From NCBI RefSeq assembly GCF_003634095.1, contig NZ_RBIR01000004.1:248001-312000 (forward strand): a DNA stretch of 64,000 nt, read 5' to 3'. The stretch is from Arthrobacter oryzae (GTDB taxonomy: Bacteria > Actinomycetota > Actinomycetes > Actinomycetales > Micrococcaceae). Position 1 is the stretch's first letter, and each line of letters opens with the position of its first letter. Below are positions 13,205 through 23,129 of this stretch, piece after piece. A program made the translations under genes and the position numbers. The notes beneath the pieces are model-generated. The model was not told the DNA's origin. It searched no databases and worked only from the letters and a program-made list of their open reading frames with translations.

Positions 13205-14923
13205 ATGAAAAGGGCGCAAGGCAGGGGCCCCGCGGGGATACCCCTCATCGGCCAGTTCCGCTCGTATGACCGCGCCTGGCTGCGGGGGGATCTGATCGCC
13301 GGAGTCACCGTCGCGGCGCTGATCGTCCCGAAAAATCTGGGGTACGCGGGCATCGCGGGGATCCCGCTGCAGAACGGCCTGTACGCCGCTGCTGCCGGCG
13401 CCATCGTCTACGCGGTCTTCGGCACCTGCCGGCAGATCTCGATGGGCCCCAGCTCGGGTTTGGCGGCCGTGGCCGCCAGCGCCGTGCTCGCGGCGGGCAT
13501 CACCGGAGAGCAGGACGCTGCCTCGTTCGTTGCGGGAATTACCCTCGCCTCAGGACTCCTGTTCCTTCTTCTTGCCGTCTTCAAGATGGGCTGGATTGCG
13601 CAGTTCCTCTCACGGGCCGTGGTGACCGGTTTCCTGTTCGGCGCGGCGATCGACGTCGTGATCGGTGAGCTTCCCAAGCTCACCGGGACCGAGGTCACCG
13701 GCTCGAACCCGATCCAGGAACTGTGGTCATGGCTGGGGACCTTGGGCGAGGCGAATCAGGCGACCGTGGTGGTAGGGGTCATCGCGCTGGTTGTCGTCTT
13801 CGGGCTCAAGGCCGTCGCGCCGCAGGTTCCCGGCGCGCTGGTCCTGGTGGTGGGCGGATTGGCCTCGGCGGCCCTGTTCGACCTCGGCGCCAAGGGCGTG
13901 GCCCTCGTGGGTGATGTCCCCCGGGGGCTGCCGTCGCTTCAGGTCCCGGACGGTGCGCTGATGTGGGACCACGCGGCCACCGTGGCCCTCGCGGCGGTGG
14001 CACTGGTCCTGATCGGCTTCTCCCAGACCGCGGGCGATGCCCGGGCATTCGCGGCCAAGCACCGCTACCAGATCGACATCAACCAGGAATCCGTGGCCCA
14101 GTCGCTGGCCAACATCGGCGCGGGACTCTTCAAGGGAATGCCCGTCTCGACCAGCCTGTCCGCGAGCTCGCTGAACGACCACTCCGGGGCGAAGACCGGC
14201 CTGGCCTCCCTCACCTCGGGGGTCACCGTCCTGCTCACGCTGCTCTTCCTGGCGCCATTGTTCTCGATCCTGCCCAAACCGGTCCTGGCGGCGCTGATCA
14301 TCGAGGCCGTGGTCATGGGCATGATGAACGTGCCAGAGATGCGGCGGCTTGCCCGGGTGCAGAAAGTAGATTTTTGGATTGCGGTCGCCGCGATCATGGG
14401 CACCCTGATCTTCGGCGTGCTGGCGGGTGTCATCATCGGGATCGGGCTCTCACTGCTCTGGCTGGTCCGGGTGGCCACCCACCCGGAAATGCCGTCGCTC
14501 GGCCGGGAGCCGGGCACCCAGGTGTTCCGTGAATCCGACGGGCACCCCGGCGACGAGGTGGTCGCCGGCGTAGCCGTCATCCGGTTCGACGGCGGTCTCT
14601 TCTTCGCCACGGCCGACGCGTTGGAGGACCGGCTGCGCGATGTCATCCAGTCAACGCCGCAGCTCACCGGGATCGTGCTCGACTGCGGCGGGATCAACTT
14701 TGTCGACTCCCAGGGAGCGGCGAAGATGGCGGACATCGTGAGCCTGGTCCGAGAGTCCGGCGTCAACCTGCGCCTCACCCGGCTGAAGCCCGCGGTTCGG
14801 GCGGTCCTGGAGCGGGACGGCGTGATCGAACTCATCGGGGCCGGCAAGATTCACGGCAACATCTACCGGGCGGTGCAAGCGGAACAGGCGGCACCGCAGA
14901 AGGAACCGGACGAGCCCGGCTAG
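13205..14923 (+). CDS. SulP family anion transporter with STAS domain
   Basis: A 572-residue membrane protein. The N-terminal 430 residues hold about 10-12 membrane helices, beginning with LIAGVTVAALIVPKNLGYA, the SulP signature region; DHSGAKTGLASL lies in the conserved core. A STAS domain follows from about 460, with IVLDCGGINFVDSQGAAKM near 490-508. SulP proteins carry sulfate, bicarbonate or other anions; the substrate here is unknown. The ATG at 13205 lies six bases after TATGAA, so it is probably leaderless; a longer in-frame start would run into the repeat element. Both ends are flanked by copies of the 65-nt repeat. Confidence 0.92.
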   Translation: MKRAQGRGPAGIPLIGQFRSYDRAWLRGDLIAGVTVAALIVPKNLGYAGIAGIPLQNGLYAAAAGAIVYAVFGTCRQISMGPSSGLAAVAASAVLAAGITGEQDAASFVAGITLASGLLFLLLAVFKMGWIAQFLSRAVVTGFLFGAAIDVVIGELPKLTGTEVTGSNPIQELWSWLGTLGEANQATVVVGVIALVVVFGLKAVAPQVPGALVLVVGGLASAALFDLGAKGVALVGDVPRGLPSLQVPDGALMWDHAATVALAAVALVLIGFSQTAGDARAFAAKHRYQIDINQESVAQSLANIGAGLFKGMPVSTSLSASSLNDHSGAKTGLASLTSGVTVLLTLLFLAPLFSILPKPVLAALIIEAVVMGMMNVPEMRRLARVQKVDFWIAVAAIMGTLIFGVLAGVIIGIGLSLLWLVRVATHPEMPSLGREPGTQVFRESDGHPGDEVVAGVAVIRFDGGLFFATADALEDRLRDVIQSTPQLTGIVLDCGGINFVDSQGAAKMADIVSLVRESGVNLRLTRLKPAVRAVLERDGVIELIGAGKIHGNIYRAVQAEQAAPQKEPDEPG

Positions 14924-14925
14924 AA

Positions 14926-14990
14926 GCAACGCGGGGTCACTTACGGCCCGTTCCGGCCGTCCGGACGGGCCGTAAGTGACCCCGCGTTGC
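14926..14990. repeat. 65-nt inverted-repeat element, copy 2
   Basis: The most perfect copy: the arms pair over 26 bp (GCAACGCGGGGTCACTTACG against its complement) around a short GC-rich loop. It starts two bases after the SulP stop and ends about 90 bases before gatC. Compared with copy 3, arm differences occur on both sides so that pairing is kept. Confidence 0.88.
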
Positions 14991-15082
14991 TTGTCGTTGC
15001 CCGTCACGGTGCCCGGAAGTAACTGCATGCGAACCCACGTAGACTGGGACGGAAAATAATCCTTACCTTGCAGGGGAGATCC

Positions 15083-15379
15083 ATGGCTGCGATCAACCGC
15101 GACGACGTCGCGCATCTTGCGCGTCTCGCGCACATCGAGATGAGTGCTGAAGAGCTGGACAGGATGGCCGGCGAACTCGCCGTCATCGTTGAATCCGTGA
15201 AGTCTGTCAGCGAGGCCGCCGGTGATGACGTCCCGGCCACGTCGCACCCGATTCCGCTGACCAACGTGTTCCGCGAAGACGTGGTGGGCCACACGTTTAC
15301 GGCCGAGCAGTCGCTCTCCGGTGCCCCCGACGCGTACGAAGGCCGCTTCAAGGTCCCGGCAATCCTGGATGAGGACTAA
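15083..15379 (+). CDS. gatC: Asp-tRNA(Asn)/Glu-tRNA(Gln) amidotransferase subunit C
   Basis: A 98-residue GatC, the small belt subunit that joins GatA to GatB. It opens [20 protein letters not shown] and contains the conserved [15 protein letters not shown] helix and DVPATSHPI region. The ATG at 15083 follows an AGGGGAGA ribosome site; an in-frame start five codons upstream lacks one. It is the first gene of gatC-gatA-gatB, four bases from gatA. Confidence 0.96.
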   Translation: MAAINRDDVAHLARLAHIEMSAEELDRMAGELAVIVESVKSVSEAAGDDVPATSHPIPLTNVFREDVVGHTFTAEQSLSGAPDAYEGRFKVPAILDED

Positions 15380-15383
15380 GACC

Positions 15384-16988
15384 ATGACTGAGAACAACGA
15401 ACTGATCCGCCTGTCCGCCGCCGTGCTGGCAGAAAAGCTTGCCGCCCGCGAGATCACCGCCGTCGAGGTCACCCAGGCGTACCTGGACCGCATCGCCGCC
15501 GTCGAAGGCAAGGTTCATGCCTTCCTGCACGTCAACGCCGACGAGGCGCTCGCCGTCGCCGCCGAAGTGGACGCGATCCGCGCCGCCGGCGGTGCCGCCG
15601 CCGAAGAGCTCCACGTCCTCGCGGGCGTGCCGATCGCCGTCAAGGACCTCATCGTCACCATCGGCCAGCCCACCACGGCCGGCTCGAAAATCCTCGAGGG
15701 CTGGCACAGCCCCTACGACGCCACCGTCGTCGAGCGCCTGCGCGCCGCGAAGATGCCGATCCTGGGCAAGACCAACCTGGACGAATTCGCGATGGGTTCC
15801 TCCACCGAGCACTCCGCGTTCGGCCCCACCCACAACCCGTGGGATCTGGACCGCATCCCCGGCGGCTCCGGAGGCGGCTCGGCCGCGGCCGTCGCGGCCT
15901 TCGAAGCCCCGCTGGCTCTCGGCACGGACACCGGCGGATCCATCCGCCAGCCCGGCGCCGTCACCGGCACGGTCGGCGTCAAGCCCACCTACGGCGGCGT
16001 CTCCCGCTACGGCGCCATCGCCATGGCCTCCTCGCTGGACCAGATCGGCCCGGTCTCGCGCACGGTGCTGGACTCGGCCCTGCTGCACCAGGTGATCGGC
16101 GGACACGATCCCCGCGATTCCACCTCGCTCCCGGACCCGCTCGAGGACCTCGTAGCCGCGGCCCGGACCGGCAACGTCCGCGGCATGAAGATCGGCATCA
16201 TCAAGGAACTCCACGGCGAGGGCTACCAGGCCGGCGTCGAGAACCGCTTCAACGAGTCCCTCGAACTGCTCAAGGGCGCCGGCGCCGAGATCGTCGAGGT
16301 CTCCTGCCCCAACTTCAAGTACGCCCTGGGCGCCTACTACCTGATCATGCCCTCCGAGGCGTCCTCGAACCTGGCCAAGTTCGACGGCGTCCGGTACGGT
16401 CTGCGGGTCCTGCCCGAAGAGGGACCGCTGACGATCGAACGCGTCATGGGCTCCACCCGCGCCGCCGGCTTCGGCGACGAGGTCAAGCGCCGCATCATCC
16501 TGGGCACGTACGCGCTGAGCGCCGGCTACTACGACGCCTACTACGGCTCGGCCCAGAAGGTGCGCACCCTGATCCAGCGCGACTTCGAGGCCGCGTTTGC
16601 CAAGGCGGACGTGCTCATTTCCCCGACGGCGCCCACCACGGCGTTCAAGCTCGGCGAGAAGCTCAACGACCCGCTGGCGATGTACCTCAACGACGTCGCC
16701 ACCATCCCGGCCAACATGGCAGGCGTCCCCGGGCTCTCCCTGCCCGGCGGCCTCGCCGACGAGGACGGGCTGCCCGTCGGCATCCAGCTGCTGGCCCCGG
16801 CCCGCCAGGACGCAAGGCTGTACCGCGTCGGCGCCGTGCTGGAATCCCTGCTAGAGGCGCAGTGGGGCGGACCCCTCCTGGACAAGGCCCCTTCCTTGAC
16901 GGATTCTTCCCTGACCGATTCTGCCTCGGCGGTTGCTGCAACTGATTCAACGGCTGACGCCGCCCTGAGCCACGGAGGTTCACACTAA
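15384..16988 (+). CDS. gatA: Asp-tRNA(Asn)/Glu-tRNA(Gln) amidotransferase subunit A
   Basis: A 534-residue amidase subunit that releases ammonia from glutamine for transamidation of Glu-tRNA(Gln) and/or Asp-tRNA(Asn). The Ser-cisSer-Lys triad is visible: Lys in AVKDLIV near 89, cis-Ser in [14 protein letters not shown] near 160 and nucleophile Ser in [10 protein letters not shown] near 184. The C-terminus carries an Asp/Ser/Thr-rich tail ([14 protein letters not shown]) beyond the usual end. The last base of its TAA is the A of the gatB ATG, a 1-nt overlap. Confidence 0.97.
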   Translation: MTENNELIRLSAAVLAEKLAAREITAVEVTQAYLDRIAAVEGKVHAFLHVNADEALAVAAEVDAIRAAGGAAAEELHVLAGVPIAVKDLIVTIGQPTTAGSKILEGWHSPYDATVVERLRAAKMPILGKTNLDEFAMGSSTEHSAFGPTHNPWDLDRIPGGSGGGSAAAVAAFEAPLALGTDTGGSIRQPGAVTGTVGVKPTYGGVSRYGAIAMASSLDQIGPVSRTVLDSALLHQVIGGHDPRDSTSLPDPLEDLVAAARTGNVRGMKIGIIKELHGEGYQAGVENRFNESLELLKGAGAEIVEVSCPNFKYALGAYYLIMPSEASSNLAKFDGVRYGLRVLPEEGPLTIERVMGSTRAAGFGDEVKRRIILGTYALSAGYYDAYYGSAQKVRTLIQRDFEAAFAKADVLISPTAPTTAFKLGEKLNDPLAMYLNDVATIPANMAGVPGLSLPGGLADEDGLPVGIQLLAPARQDARLYRVGAVLESLLEAQWGGPLLDKAPSLTDSSLTDSASAVAATDSTADAALSHGGSH

Positions 16989-18493
16989 TGACTGACGCAA
17001 CCCTGAGCTTCGAAGAGGCCATGGAGAAGTACGATCCCGTCCTGGGGTTCGAGGTCCACGTGGAGCTCAACACCAAGACCAAGATGTTCTCCTCCGCTCC
17101 CAACGTCTTCGGCGACGAGCCCAACACCAACGTCAACGAGGTGGACCTCGGCATGCCCGGGGTCCTGCCCGTGGTGAACAAGACCGCGATCGAGTCCTCG
17201 ATCAAAATCGGCCTGGCCCTGAACTGCAAGATCGCCGAGACCTGCCGCTTCGCCCGGAAGAACTACTTCTACCCGGACACCCCGAAGAACTTCCAGACCT
17301 CCCAGTACGACGAGCCGATCGCGTACGACGGCTACCTGGACATCGAGCTCTCCGACGGCACCATGTTCCGCGTCGAGATCGAACGCGCCCACATGGAAGA
17401 GGACGCCGGCAAGCTGACCCACATGGGCGGCGCCACCGGCCGCATCCAGGGCGCGGACTACTCCCTGGTCGACTACAACCGCTCCGGCGTGCCGCTCGTC
17501 GAGATCGTCACCAAGCCGATTGAGGGCGCCGGCAGCCGCGCGCCCGAACTCGCCAAGGCCTACGTGGCCGCGGTCCGGGAGATCGTCAAGAACCTTGGCG
17601 TCTCCGACGCCAAGATGGAGCGGGGCAACGTCCGCTGCGACGCCAACGTCTCGCTGCGCCCGCACGGCCGTGAACGCTTCGGGATCCGCTCCGAGACCAA
17701 GAACGTCAACTCGCTGCGCGCCGTCGAACATGCCGTCCGCTACGAGATCCAGCGGCACGCCGCCGTCCTGGACTCCGGCGAGCCCGTCATCCAGGAAACC
17801 CGGCACTGGCACGAGGACACCCGGACCACGACGTCGGGCCGGGCCAAGTCCGACGCCGACGACTACCGCTACTTCCCGGAACCGGACCTAGTCCCGATCA
17901 CCGCGTCCCGCGAATGGGTCGAGGAACTCCGGGCCACCCTGCCCGAGCCGCCGGCCGCACGCCGCAAGCGCCTGCAGGCCGACTGGGGCTACTCCGACCT
18001 GGAATTCCGCGACGTCGTCAACGCCGGCGTCATGGACGAGATCGAGGAAACCATCGCCGCCGGCGCCACCCCCACGGTGGCCCGCAAATGGTGGATGGGC
18101 GAGATCGTCGGACGCGCCAAGAACGCCGACGTCGATCCCGGCCAGCTCGGCGTCAAGCCGGCCACCATCGTGGAACTGAACCAGATGGTTGAAGACGGCA
18201 AGATCAACAACAAGATGGCCTCCGAGGTCCTGGACGGCGTGCTCGCCGGCGAGGGAACCCCGGCGGAAATCGTCGAGAAGCGCGGCCTCGCCGTGGTCTC
18301 CGACGACGCCCCCCTGCTCGAAGCGATCGACGCGGCCCTCGCCGCGCAGCCCGGCGTCGCGGACAAGATCCGCGGCGGCAAGATCCAGGCGATCGGCGCG
18401 ATCGTCGGTGGCGTCATGAAGGCCACCCGCGGCCAGGCCGACGCCGGCCGTGTCAGGGAGCTGATCCTGGAGCGCCTCGGCGTCGAGGGCTAG
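16988..18493 (+). CDS. gatB: Asp-tRNA(Asn)/Glu-tRNA(Gln) amidotransferase subunit B
   Basis: A 501-residue GatB, the kinase/tRNA-binding subunit. Signatures present are [16 protein letters not shown] at 19-34, [19 protein letters not shown] near 88-106 and [17 protein letters not shown] near 213-229; the YqeY-like tail with [13 protein letters not shown] is near the end. It is the last gene of the gat operon. Its TAG stop is shared with the convergent LysR gene: the palindromic CTAG at 18490-18493 supplies the stop on both strands, and a hairpin lies just downstream. Confidence 0.97.
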   Translation: MTDATLSFEEAMEKYDPVLGFEVHVELNTKTKMFSSAPNVFGDEPNTNVNEVDLGMPGVLPVVNKTAIESSIKIGLALNCKIAETCRFARKNYFYPDTPKNFQTSQYDEPIAYDGYLDIELSDGTMFRVEIERAHMEEDAGKLTHMGGATGRIQGADYSLVDYNRSGVPLVEIVTKPIEGAGSRAPELAKAYVAAVREIVKNLGVSDAKMERGNVRCDANVSLRPHGRERFGIRSETKNVNSLRAVEHAVRYEIQRHAAVLDSGEPVIQETRHWHEDTRTTTSGRAKSDADDYRYFPEPDLVPITASREWVEELRATLPEPPAARRKRLQADWGYSDLEFRDVVNAGVMDEIEETIAAGATPTVARKWWMGEIVGRAKNADVDPGQLGVKPATIVELNQMVEDGKINNKMASEVLDGVLAGEGTPAEIVEKRGLAVVSDDAPLLEAIDAALAAQPGVADKIRGGKIQAIGAIVGGVMKATRGQADAGRVRELILERLGVEG

Positions 18494-19404
18494 CCCTCAG
18501 CCCCCACTAAATCGGTCATGATGGTCTGCAGTGCTTCGCAGACCATCATGACCGATGTGCGTTTAAGGTTCTCCGGCCTGGCCAGCAGGTCGATCCGGCG
18601 CCGGGTGCTGATGCCCTCCAGCGGCCGCAGCACAATGTCCGGGTTCAGCACGGGCTGCGCTGTATGCCGGGGCAGCAGGCCGATCACGCCGCCAGCCGCC
18701 ACGAGCGCCGCCACGGTCGAATAGTCATTGATGCGGTGCACGATGTTCAGTTCCCGGCTGGAGACCGCGGCGACGGCGGAGAGCACGTCCGCGGGGGAGT
18801 AGCCGGCGCGGCTGGTCACCCACGGTTCGCCCACGACGTCGTCCGCCGTCACCGCGCGCTGGCCGGCCAGCCGGTGCCCGGCCGGCAGCGCCACGTCCAG
18901 CGGCTCGTGCGCGAGCGGGATCACCGCGACGCGTTCCTCGGGCCAGCGAGGGCTGTGATCCATCCGGTGCGCCAGGACCAGATCGTAGCGGGCGGTTAGG
19001 GCCGGGAAATCCTGCTGGGCCACGTCCTCGTCGGAGAGCAGGATCCGGGGCTGGCCGGGGCCGTCCAGGAGCCGGGCCAGCGGCGCGAACAACGCCTGCC
19101 CGGCACTGTGGAACCCGCTCAGCGTCACGGGTGCGACCGGCGAGCCGTGGTAGGCGCCGATGGCCATTTTCGCATCCGCCATGGCGCTCACGACCGCGGC
19201 CCCGGCGTCCGCCAGGACCTGCCCCGCCTCCGTGAGCACCAGGTTCCGGCCCTCCTTGCGGGTCAGCGGCACCTCCACGGTCTTCTGCAGCGCGGCCAGC
19301 TGCTGGGACACGGCCGACGGCGTCACGAGCAGGGTTTCGGCGACGGCTTTGACGCTGCCCAGCGCGCCGAGTTCGCGCAGCATCTCCAGCTGGTGGATTT
19401 CCAT
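18490..19404 (-). CDS. LysR family regulator, ArgP/LysG type
   Basis: A regulator of 304 residues starting MEIHQLEML. The N-terminal winged HTH has [21 protein letters not shown], followed by a LysR substrate domain. The wording of the HTH resembles the ArgP/IciA/LysG group that senses amino acids. A closer ATG nine bases upstream lies inside a -10-like TAGAAT, so I favour 19404. It is divergent from tdh-kbl, so control of threonine catabolism is the natural guess; a 17-bp near-palindrome lies in the shared promoter region. The last 15 or so codons contain a perfect 19-bp hairpin. Confidence 0.88.
   Translation of the reverse strand: MEIHQLEMLRELGALGSVKAVAETLLVTPSAVSQQLAALQKTVEVPLTRKEGRNLVLTEAGQVLADAGAAVVSAMADAKMAIGAYHGSPVAPVTLSGFHSAGQALFAPLARLLDGPGQPRILLSDEDVAQQDFPALTARYDLVLAHRMDHSPRWPEERVAVIPLAHEPLDVALPAGHRLAGQRAVTADDVVGEPWVTSRAGYSPADVLSAVAAVSSRELNIVHRINDYSTVAALVAAGGVIGLLPRHTAQPVLNPDIVLRPLEGISTRRRIDLLARPENLKRTSVMMVCEALQTIMTDLVGAEG
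18511..18556. terminator. Bidirectional hairpin between gatB and LysR, inside LysR coding
   Basis: Bases 18511-18529 and 18538-18556 form a perfect 19-bp stem around an 8-base loop. It begins 17 bases after the gatB stop, and it is read as codons for the C-terminal [12 protein letters not shown] part of the LysR protein. No long T run follows on either strand. It likely stops convergent transcription from gatB. Confidence 0.75.
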
Positions 19405-19431
19405 GCCGCCCATTCTATGCGCAAGAAAAAG

Positions 19432-19448
19432 CTAAATCGTCGATTGAG
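19432..19448. promoter_or_regulatory. Candidate LysR operator upstream of LysR/tdh
   Basis: CTAAATCG-T-CGATTGAG is a 17-bp inverted repeat with one mismatch pair. It lies 28 bases before the LysR start, in the divergent region shared with tdh, where LysR proteins usually bind. Confidence 0.45.
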
Positions 19449-19573
19449 AAAAAGGCGGTTGTGCTAATGCTTTTCTGTCGGTCTAATGGGGGTGAGTTGT
19501 CCCACACGCCCGTGCCGCGCGGCGGCACAGAACGCGCGGAGCAAACCGCGAGCAAATACAGTTAGGAAGGCCC

Positions 19574-20620
19574 ATGAAGGCTCTCTACAAGGCCGGCGCC
19601 CACGCAGGATTCGAACTCGTTGACCGCCCCGAGCCCGAGGCCGGTCCCGGCGACGTCAAGATCCGGGTCATGACCACCGGCATTTGCGGTACTGACCTGC
19701 ACATCCAGTCCTGGGACGCCTGGGCGCAGGGCATCATCAACGCCCCCCTGATCCCCGGCCACGAGTTCTACGGCGAAGTCGTCGAGATCGGCGAGGACGT
19801 CCTGGACGTCAAGGTGGGGGACCGGGTCTCCGGCGAGGGCCACATCGTCTGCGGGATTTGCCGCAACTGCCGCGCGGGCCGCAAGCAGATGTGCATCAAC
19901 ACCGTGAGCGTCGGCGTCCAGCGCGACGGCGCCTTCGCCGAGTACGTGGTGATCCCCGAGACCAACGTCTGGGTCCACCAGGACCCCTCCGTCACACCGG
20001 AACTGGGCGCCATCTTCGATCCCTTCGGCAACGCCGTCCACACGGCCCTGAGCTTCCCCCTGGTCGGTGAGGACGTCCTGATCACCGGCGCCGGGCCGAT
20101 CGGACTCATGGCGATCGCCGTCGCCCGGCACGCGGGCGCCCGCAAAATCGCCATCACGGACGTCTCCGCCCCGCGGCTGGAACTGGCCCGCAAACTCGGC
20201 GTCGACCTGGCGATCGATGTCTCCAAGATGCGGGTCAAGGACGCCCAGCGGGAGCTCGGCATGCGCGAAGGGTTCGACATCGGCATGGAAATGTCGGGAC
20301 ACCCCACCGCCCTGCCTGAGATGATCGACAACATGAACCACGGCGGCCGGATCGCGATGCTGGGACTGCCCAGCCAGTCCATCGACATCAACTGGGGCAA
20401 GGTGGTCACCCACATGCTGACCATGAAGGGCATCTACGGCCGTGAAATGTTCGAGACCTGGTACGCGATGAGCGCCATGCTTTCCTCCAACCCGGTCCTG
20501 CACGCCAACATCTCGGCCGTGGTCACCGACACGCTGCCCGCCAGCGACTGGGAAAAGGGCTTCGAAGTGGCCCGTGCCGGCCTCGGCGGCAAAGTGGTCC
20601 TCGACTGGACCACTTTCTAG
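19574..20620 (+). CDS. tdh: L-threonine 3-dehydrogenase
   Basis: A 348-residue zinc alcohol-dehydrogenase-type enzyme that oxidises L-threonine to 2-amino-3-ketobutyrate with NAD+. Catalytic zinc ligands appear in GICGTD (Cys near 38) and PGHEF (His-Glu near 63). A structural-zinc Cys cluster, [15 protein letters not shown], is near 95-109, and the NAD-binding [11 protein letters not shown] is near 172. The ATG has a TTAGGAAGG ribosome site. It is followed by kbl, which completes the pathway to glycine and acetyl-CoA. Confidence 0.95.
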   Translation: MKALYKAGAHAGFELVDRPEPEAGPGDVKIRVMTTGICGTDLHIQSWDAWAQGIINAPLIPGHEFYGEVVEIGEDVLDVKVGDRVSGEGHIVCGICRNCRAGRKQMCINTVSVGVQRDGAFAEYVVIPETNVWVHQDPSVTPELGAIFDPFGNAVHTALSFPLVGEDVLITGAGPIGLMAIAVARHAGARKIAITDVSAPRLELARKLGVDLAIDVSKMRVKDAQRELGMREGFDIGMEMSGHPTALPEMIDNMNHGGRIAMLGLPSQSIDINWGKVVTHMLTMKGIYGREMFETWYAMSAMLSSNPVLHANISAVVTDTLPASDWEKGFEVARAGLGGKVVLDWTTF

Positions 20621-20706
20621 ACCTGCCTTCCTGACCGCCCGTCACCGGGCCTCCCGCCAGGCCCCGCATTTTTTGCCCCGCATCCAACCAGCTGAGGAGC
20701 CAACCC

Positions 20707-21915
20707 ATGTATTCAGCCATCAAGGACCAGCTGCAGCACGAACTCGACGAGATCCGCAGCGCCGGCCTCTTCAAGACCGAGCGGCACATCGACTCGCCGC
20801 AGGCCAACCACATCAAGGCAGGGCAGATCGGCGAATCCAGCGCCGACGTCCTGAACTTCTGCGCCAACAACTACCTGGGCCTCGCGGACCACCCGGAGAT
20901 CATCGCCGCCGCCAAGGACGCCATGGACGCCCGCGGCTTCGGCATGGCCAGCGTCCGCTTCATCTGCGGCACCCAGGACCTGCACCTGGCCCTGGAAAAG
21001 CGCGTCTCAAAATTCCTCGGCACCGAGGACACCATCCTGTTCTCCAGCTGCTTCGACGCCAACGGCGGCGTGTTCGAGTCCCTCTTCGGCCCGGAAGACG
21101 CGGTTATCTCCGACGCGCTGAACCACGCTTCCATCATCGACGGCATCCGGCTGTGCAAGGCCCAGCGGTTCCGCTACGCCAACCAGGACATGGCGGACCT
21201 CGAGGCGAAACTGATCGAGGCCACCACGCAGGAAAACCCGGCCCGCCGCAAGATCATCGTCACCGACGGCGTCTTCTCGATGGACGGCTTCCTGGCCCCG
21301 CTCGAGGCGATCTGCGACCTCGCCGAAAAGTACGACGCCATGGTCATGGTGGACGACTCCCACGCCGTGGGCTTCATGGGCGCCACCGGGGCAGGCACCC
21401 CGGAACACGCCGGCGTCTCGGACCGCGTGGACATCTACACCGGCACCTTCGGCAAGGCCCTCGGCGGAGCCTCCGGCGGTTACGTCTCGGGCCGCGGCGA
21501 AGTCGTGGCGATGCTCCGCCAGAAGGCCCGCCCGTACCTGTTCTCCAACTCGCTGGCCCCGGCGATCGTCGCGGCCACGCTGAAGGCCCTGGACCTCGTG
21601 GAGAGCTCCGGCGAACTGCGCAGCAAGCTCTTCGCCAACGCGGAGCTCTTCCGGAACCGCATGAGCGAGGAGGGCTTCGACCTGCTTCCGGGCGAGCACG
21701 CGATTGTTCCGGTGATGTTCGGCGACGCCGTCATGGCGGCCAAGGTGGCCGATGCCATGCTCCACCATGGAGTCTTCGTTACTGCGTTCAGCTACCCGGT
21801 GGTGCCCAAGGGCGCCGCCCGGATCCGCGTGCAGCTCTCGGCCGCGCACAGCGCCGAGGACGTCGAGGCGTGCGTGCAGGCGTTCGTCCAGAGCCGGGCC
21901 GCCGTCGCCGCCTAA
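20707..21915 (+). CDS. kbl: Glycine C-acetyltransferase (2-amino-3-ketobutyrate CoA ligase)
   Basis: A 402-residue PLP enzyme of the alpha-oxoamine synthase family. It cleaves 2-amino-3-ketobutyrate, made by Tdh, with CoA to glycine and acetyl-CoA. Landmarks are [15 protein letters not shown] near 49, the [12 protein letters not shown] motif near 218 and the PLP lysine in GTFGKALGG near 245-253. A ribosome site GAGGAG lies before the ATG. About 86 bases separate it from tdh and the two are likely one operon. Confidence 0.95.
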   Translation: MYSAIKDQLQHELDEIRSAGLFKTERHIDSPQANHIKAGQIGESSADVLNFCANNYLGLADHPEIIAAAKDAMDARGFGMASVRFICGTQDLHLALEKRVSKFLGTEDTILFSSCFDANGGVFESLFGPEDAVISDALNHASIIDGIRLCKAQRFRYANQDMADLEAKLIEATTQENPARRKIIVTDGVFSMDGFLAPLEAICDLAEKYDAMVMVDDSHAVGFMGATGAGTPEHAGVSDRVDIYTGTFGKALGGASGGYVSGRGEVVAMLRQKARPYLFSNSLAPAIVAATLKALDLVESSGELRSKLFANAELFRNRMSEEGFDLLPGEHAIVPVMFGDAVMAAKVADAMLHHGVFVTAFSYPVVPKGAARIRVQLSAAHSAEDVEACVQAFVQSRAAVAA

Positions 21916-21993
21916 ACGAAGCGGGAGCCGGTTGCGGTCCGCAACCGGCACAGCCGCCCGCACCTGACCCGGACAATCTGCGAGGATGGAGCC

Positions 21994-23118
21994 ATGTCAG
22001 ATACTTACGATGTCGTGATTGTCGGCGGGGGCATCGCCGGGCTCTCCCTTGCCTCCACGCTTGCCGGGCAGTGCAGCGTGGCCCTGGTCGAAGCCGAGCA
22101 GACCCTGGCCTACCACACCTCGGCCCGCTCGGCCCGGCAACTGATTCCCAGCTACGGCCCGCCCGTGGTCCAGGAACTCACCGTCCGGACGCTGGAGCTC
22201 ATCGCCGAGCGGGACGCCGAACGCCCGCAACAGGTGCTCACCCCGCGCGGGTTCATGCTGATCGGCGACGACGCCACCGTATGGGCCGAAGCCAGCGGCC
22301 ACATGCGGCGGATCACCCACGCCGAGGCCATGGACCTGTGCCCGGTCCTGGTCCCGGACTCCTTCAGCGCGGCCGGCCTGGACACCGGATCCTTCGCCTG
22401 CAACGCCCCCGTGCTGCTCGAGGATCACCGGCGCCGTGCCGAGGCCGGCGGCGTGGACATCATCACCGGGGCCAGGGTCCACTCCGCCCAGCGCCTTGGA
22501 ACCGGCTGGGAACTGGGCGCCGGGCAGGAAGGGTTCCAGGCCGCCGTCGTGGTCAACGCCGCCGGTGCCTGGGCGGACGAACTCGCCGTCCTCAGCGGCG
22601 TGGAGAAGCTTGGCCTGCAGCCGTACCGCCGCACCGCCGCGATCGTCGACGTCGGGAATCCCCTCCCGGCCGGCTGCCCGATGGTGGCGGCGGCCGATGA
22701 CAGCTTCTACTTCCGGCCCGACGGCGGCCAGGTCCTGATCTCGCCCTCCGAACACGTTCCGAGCGGGCCCGAAGACGCCCGGCCCTACCCCGGCGACATC
22801 GAACGGCTCGTGGCCCGGCTCAACACCATCACGACGCTCGGGATCCGCGACGTCCGCGAGGCCTGGACGGGGCTGCGGACAGAGGCCGCCGACGGCGTCC
22901 CCGTGGTGGGATTCGACGCCGAGGCCACCGGATTCTTCTGGCTCGCCGGCCAGGGCGGCTACGGATTCCAGACGTCCGCCGGCATCGCGGAGCTGGCCGC
23001 CGGGCTGATCCTGGCCGGGCAGGGCTCCGGCATTGCCGCGGCCACGGCCGCGGGCGCCAGTCCGGCATCCCGGACAGCGGAGGCGCTGGCCGCGACCCGC
23101 TGGTCCATCCGGCGTTGA
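21994..23118 (+). CDS. FAD-dependent oxidoreductase, D-amino-acid/D-arginine dehydrogenase type
   Basis: A 374-residue DAO-family flavoprotein. The dinucleotide motif is VVIVGGGIAGLSLASTL at 8-24 and VVNAAGAWADELA near 184 is the second FAD motif. The C-terminal GLRTEAADGVPVVGFD and GQGGYGFQTSAGIAELA match the FAD-dependent D-amino-acid dehydrogenases (DauA-like). The real substrate is unknown. The ATG lies six bases after GAGGAT, suggesting leaderless translation. It is 11 bases upstream of hutI and may be co-expressed with it, which could point to an amino-acid or imidazole compound. Confidence 0.85.
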   Translation: MSDTYDVVIVGGGIAGLSLASTLAGQCSVALVEAEQTLAYHTSARSARQLIPSYGPPVVQELTVRTLELIAERDAERPQQVLTPRGFMLIGDDATVWAEASGHMRRITHAEAMDLCPVLVPDSFSAAGLDTGSFACNAPVLLEDHRRRAEAGGVDIITGARVHSAQRLGTGWELGAGQEGFQAAVVVNAAGAWADELAVLSGVEKLGLQPYRRTAAIVDVGNPLPAGCPMVAAADDSFYFRPDGGQVLISPSEHVPSGPEDARPYPGDIERLVARLNTITTLGIRDVREAWTGLRTEAADGVPVVGFDAEATGFFWLAGQGGYGFQTSAGIAELAAGLILAGQGSGIAAATAAGASPASRTAEALAATRWSIRR

Positions 23119-23129
23119 AGAATGGAACC

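Noticed and set aside
20574..22700. A 708-residue plus-strand frame across kbl and the FAD oxidoreductase
   Set aside because: It is an out-of-frame, Arg/Pro-rich translation of two well-supported genes.
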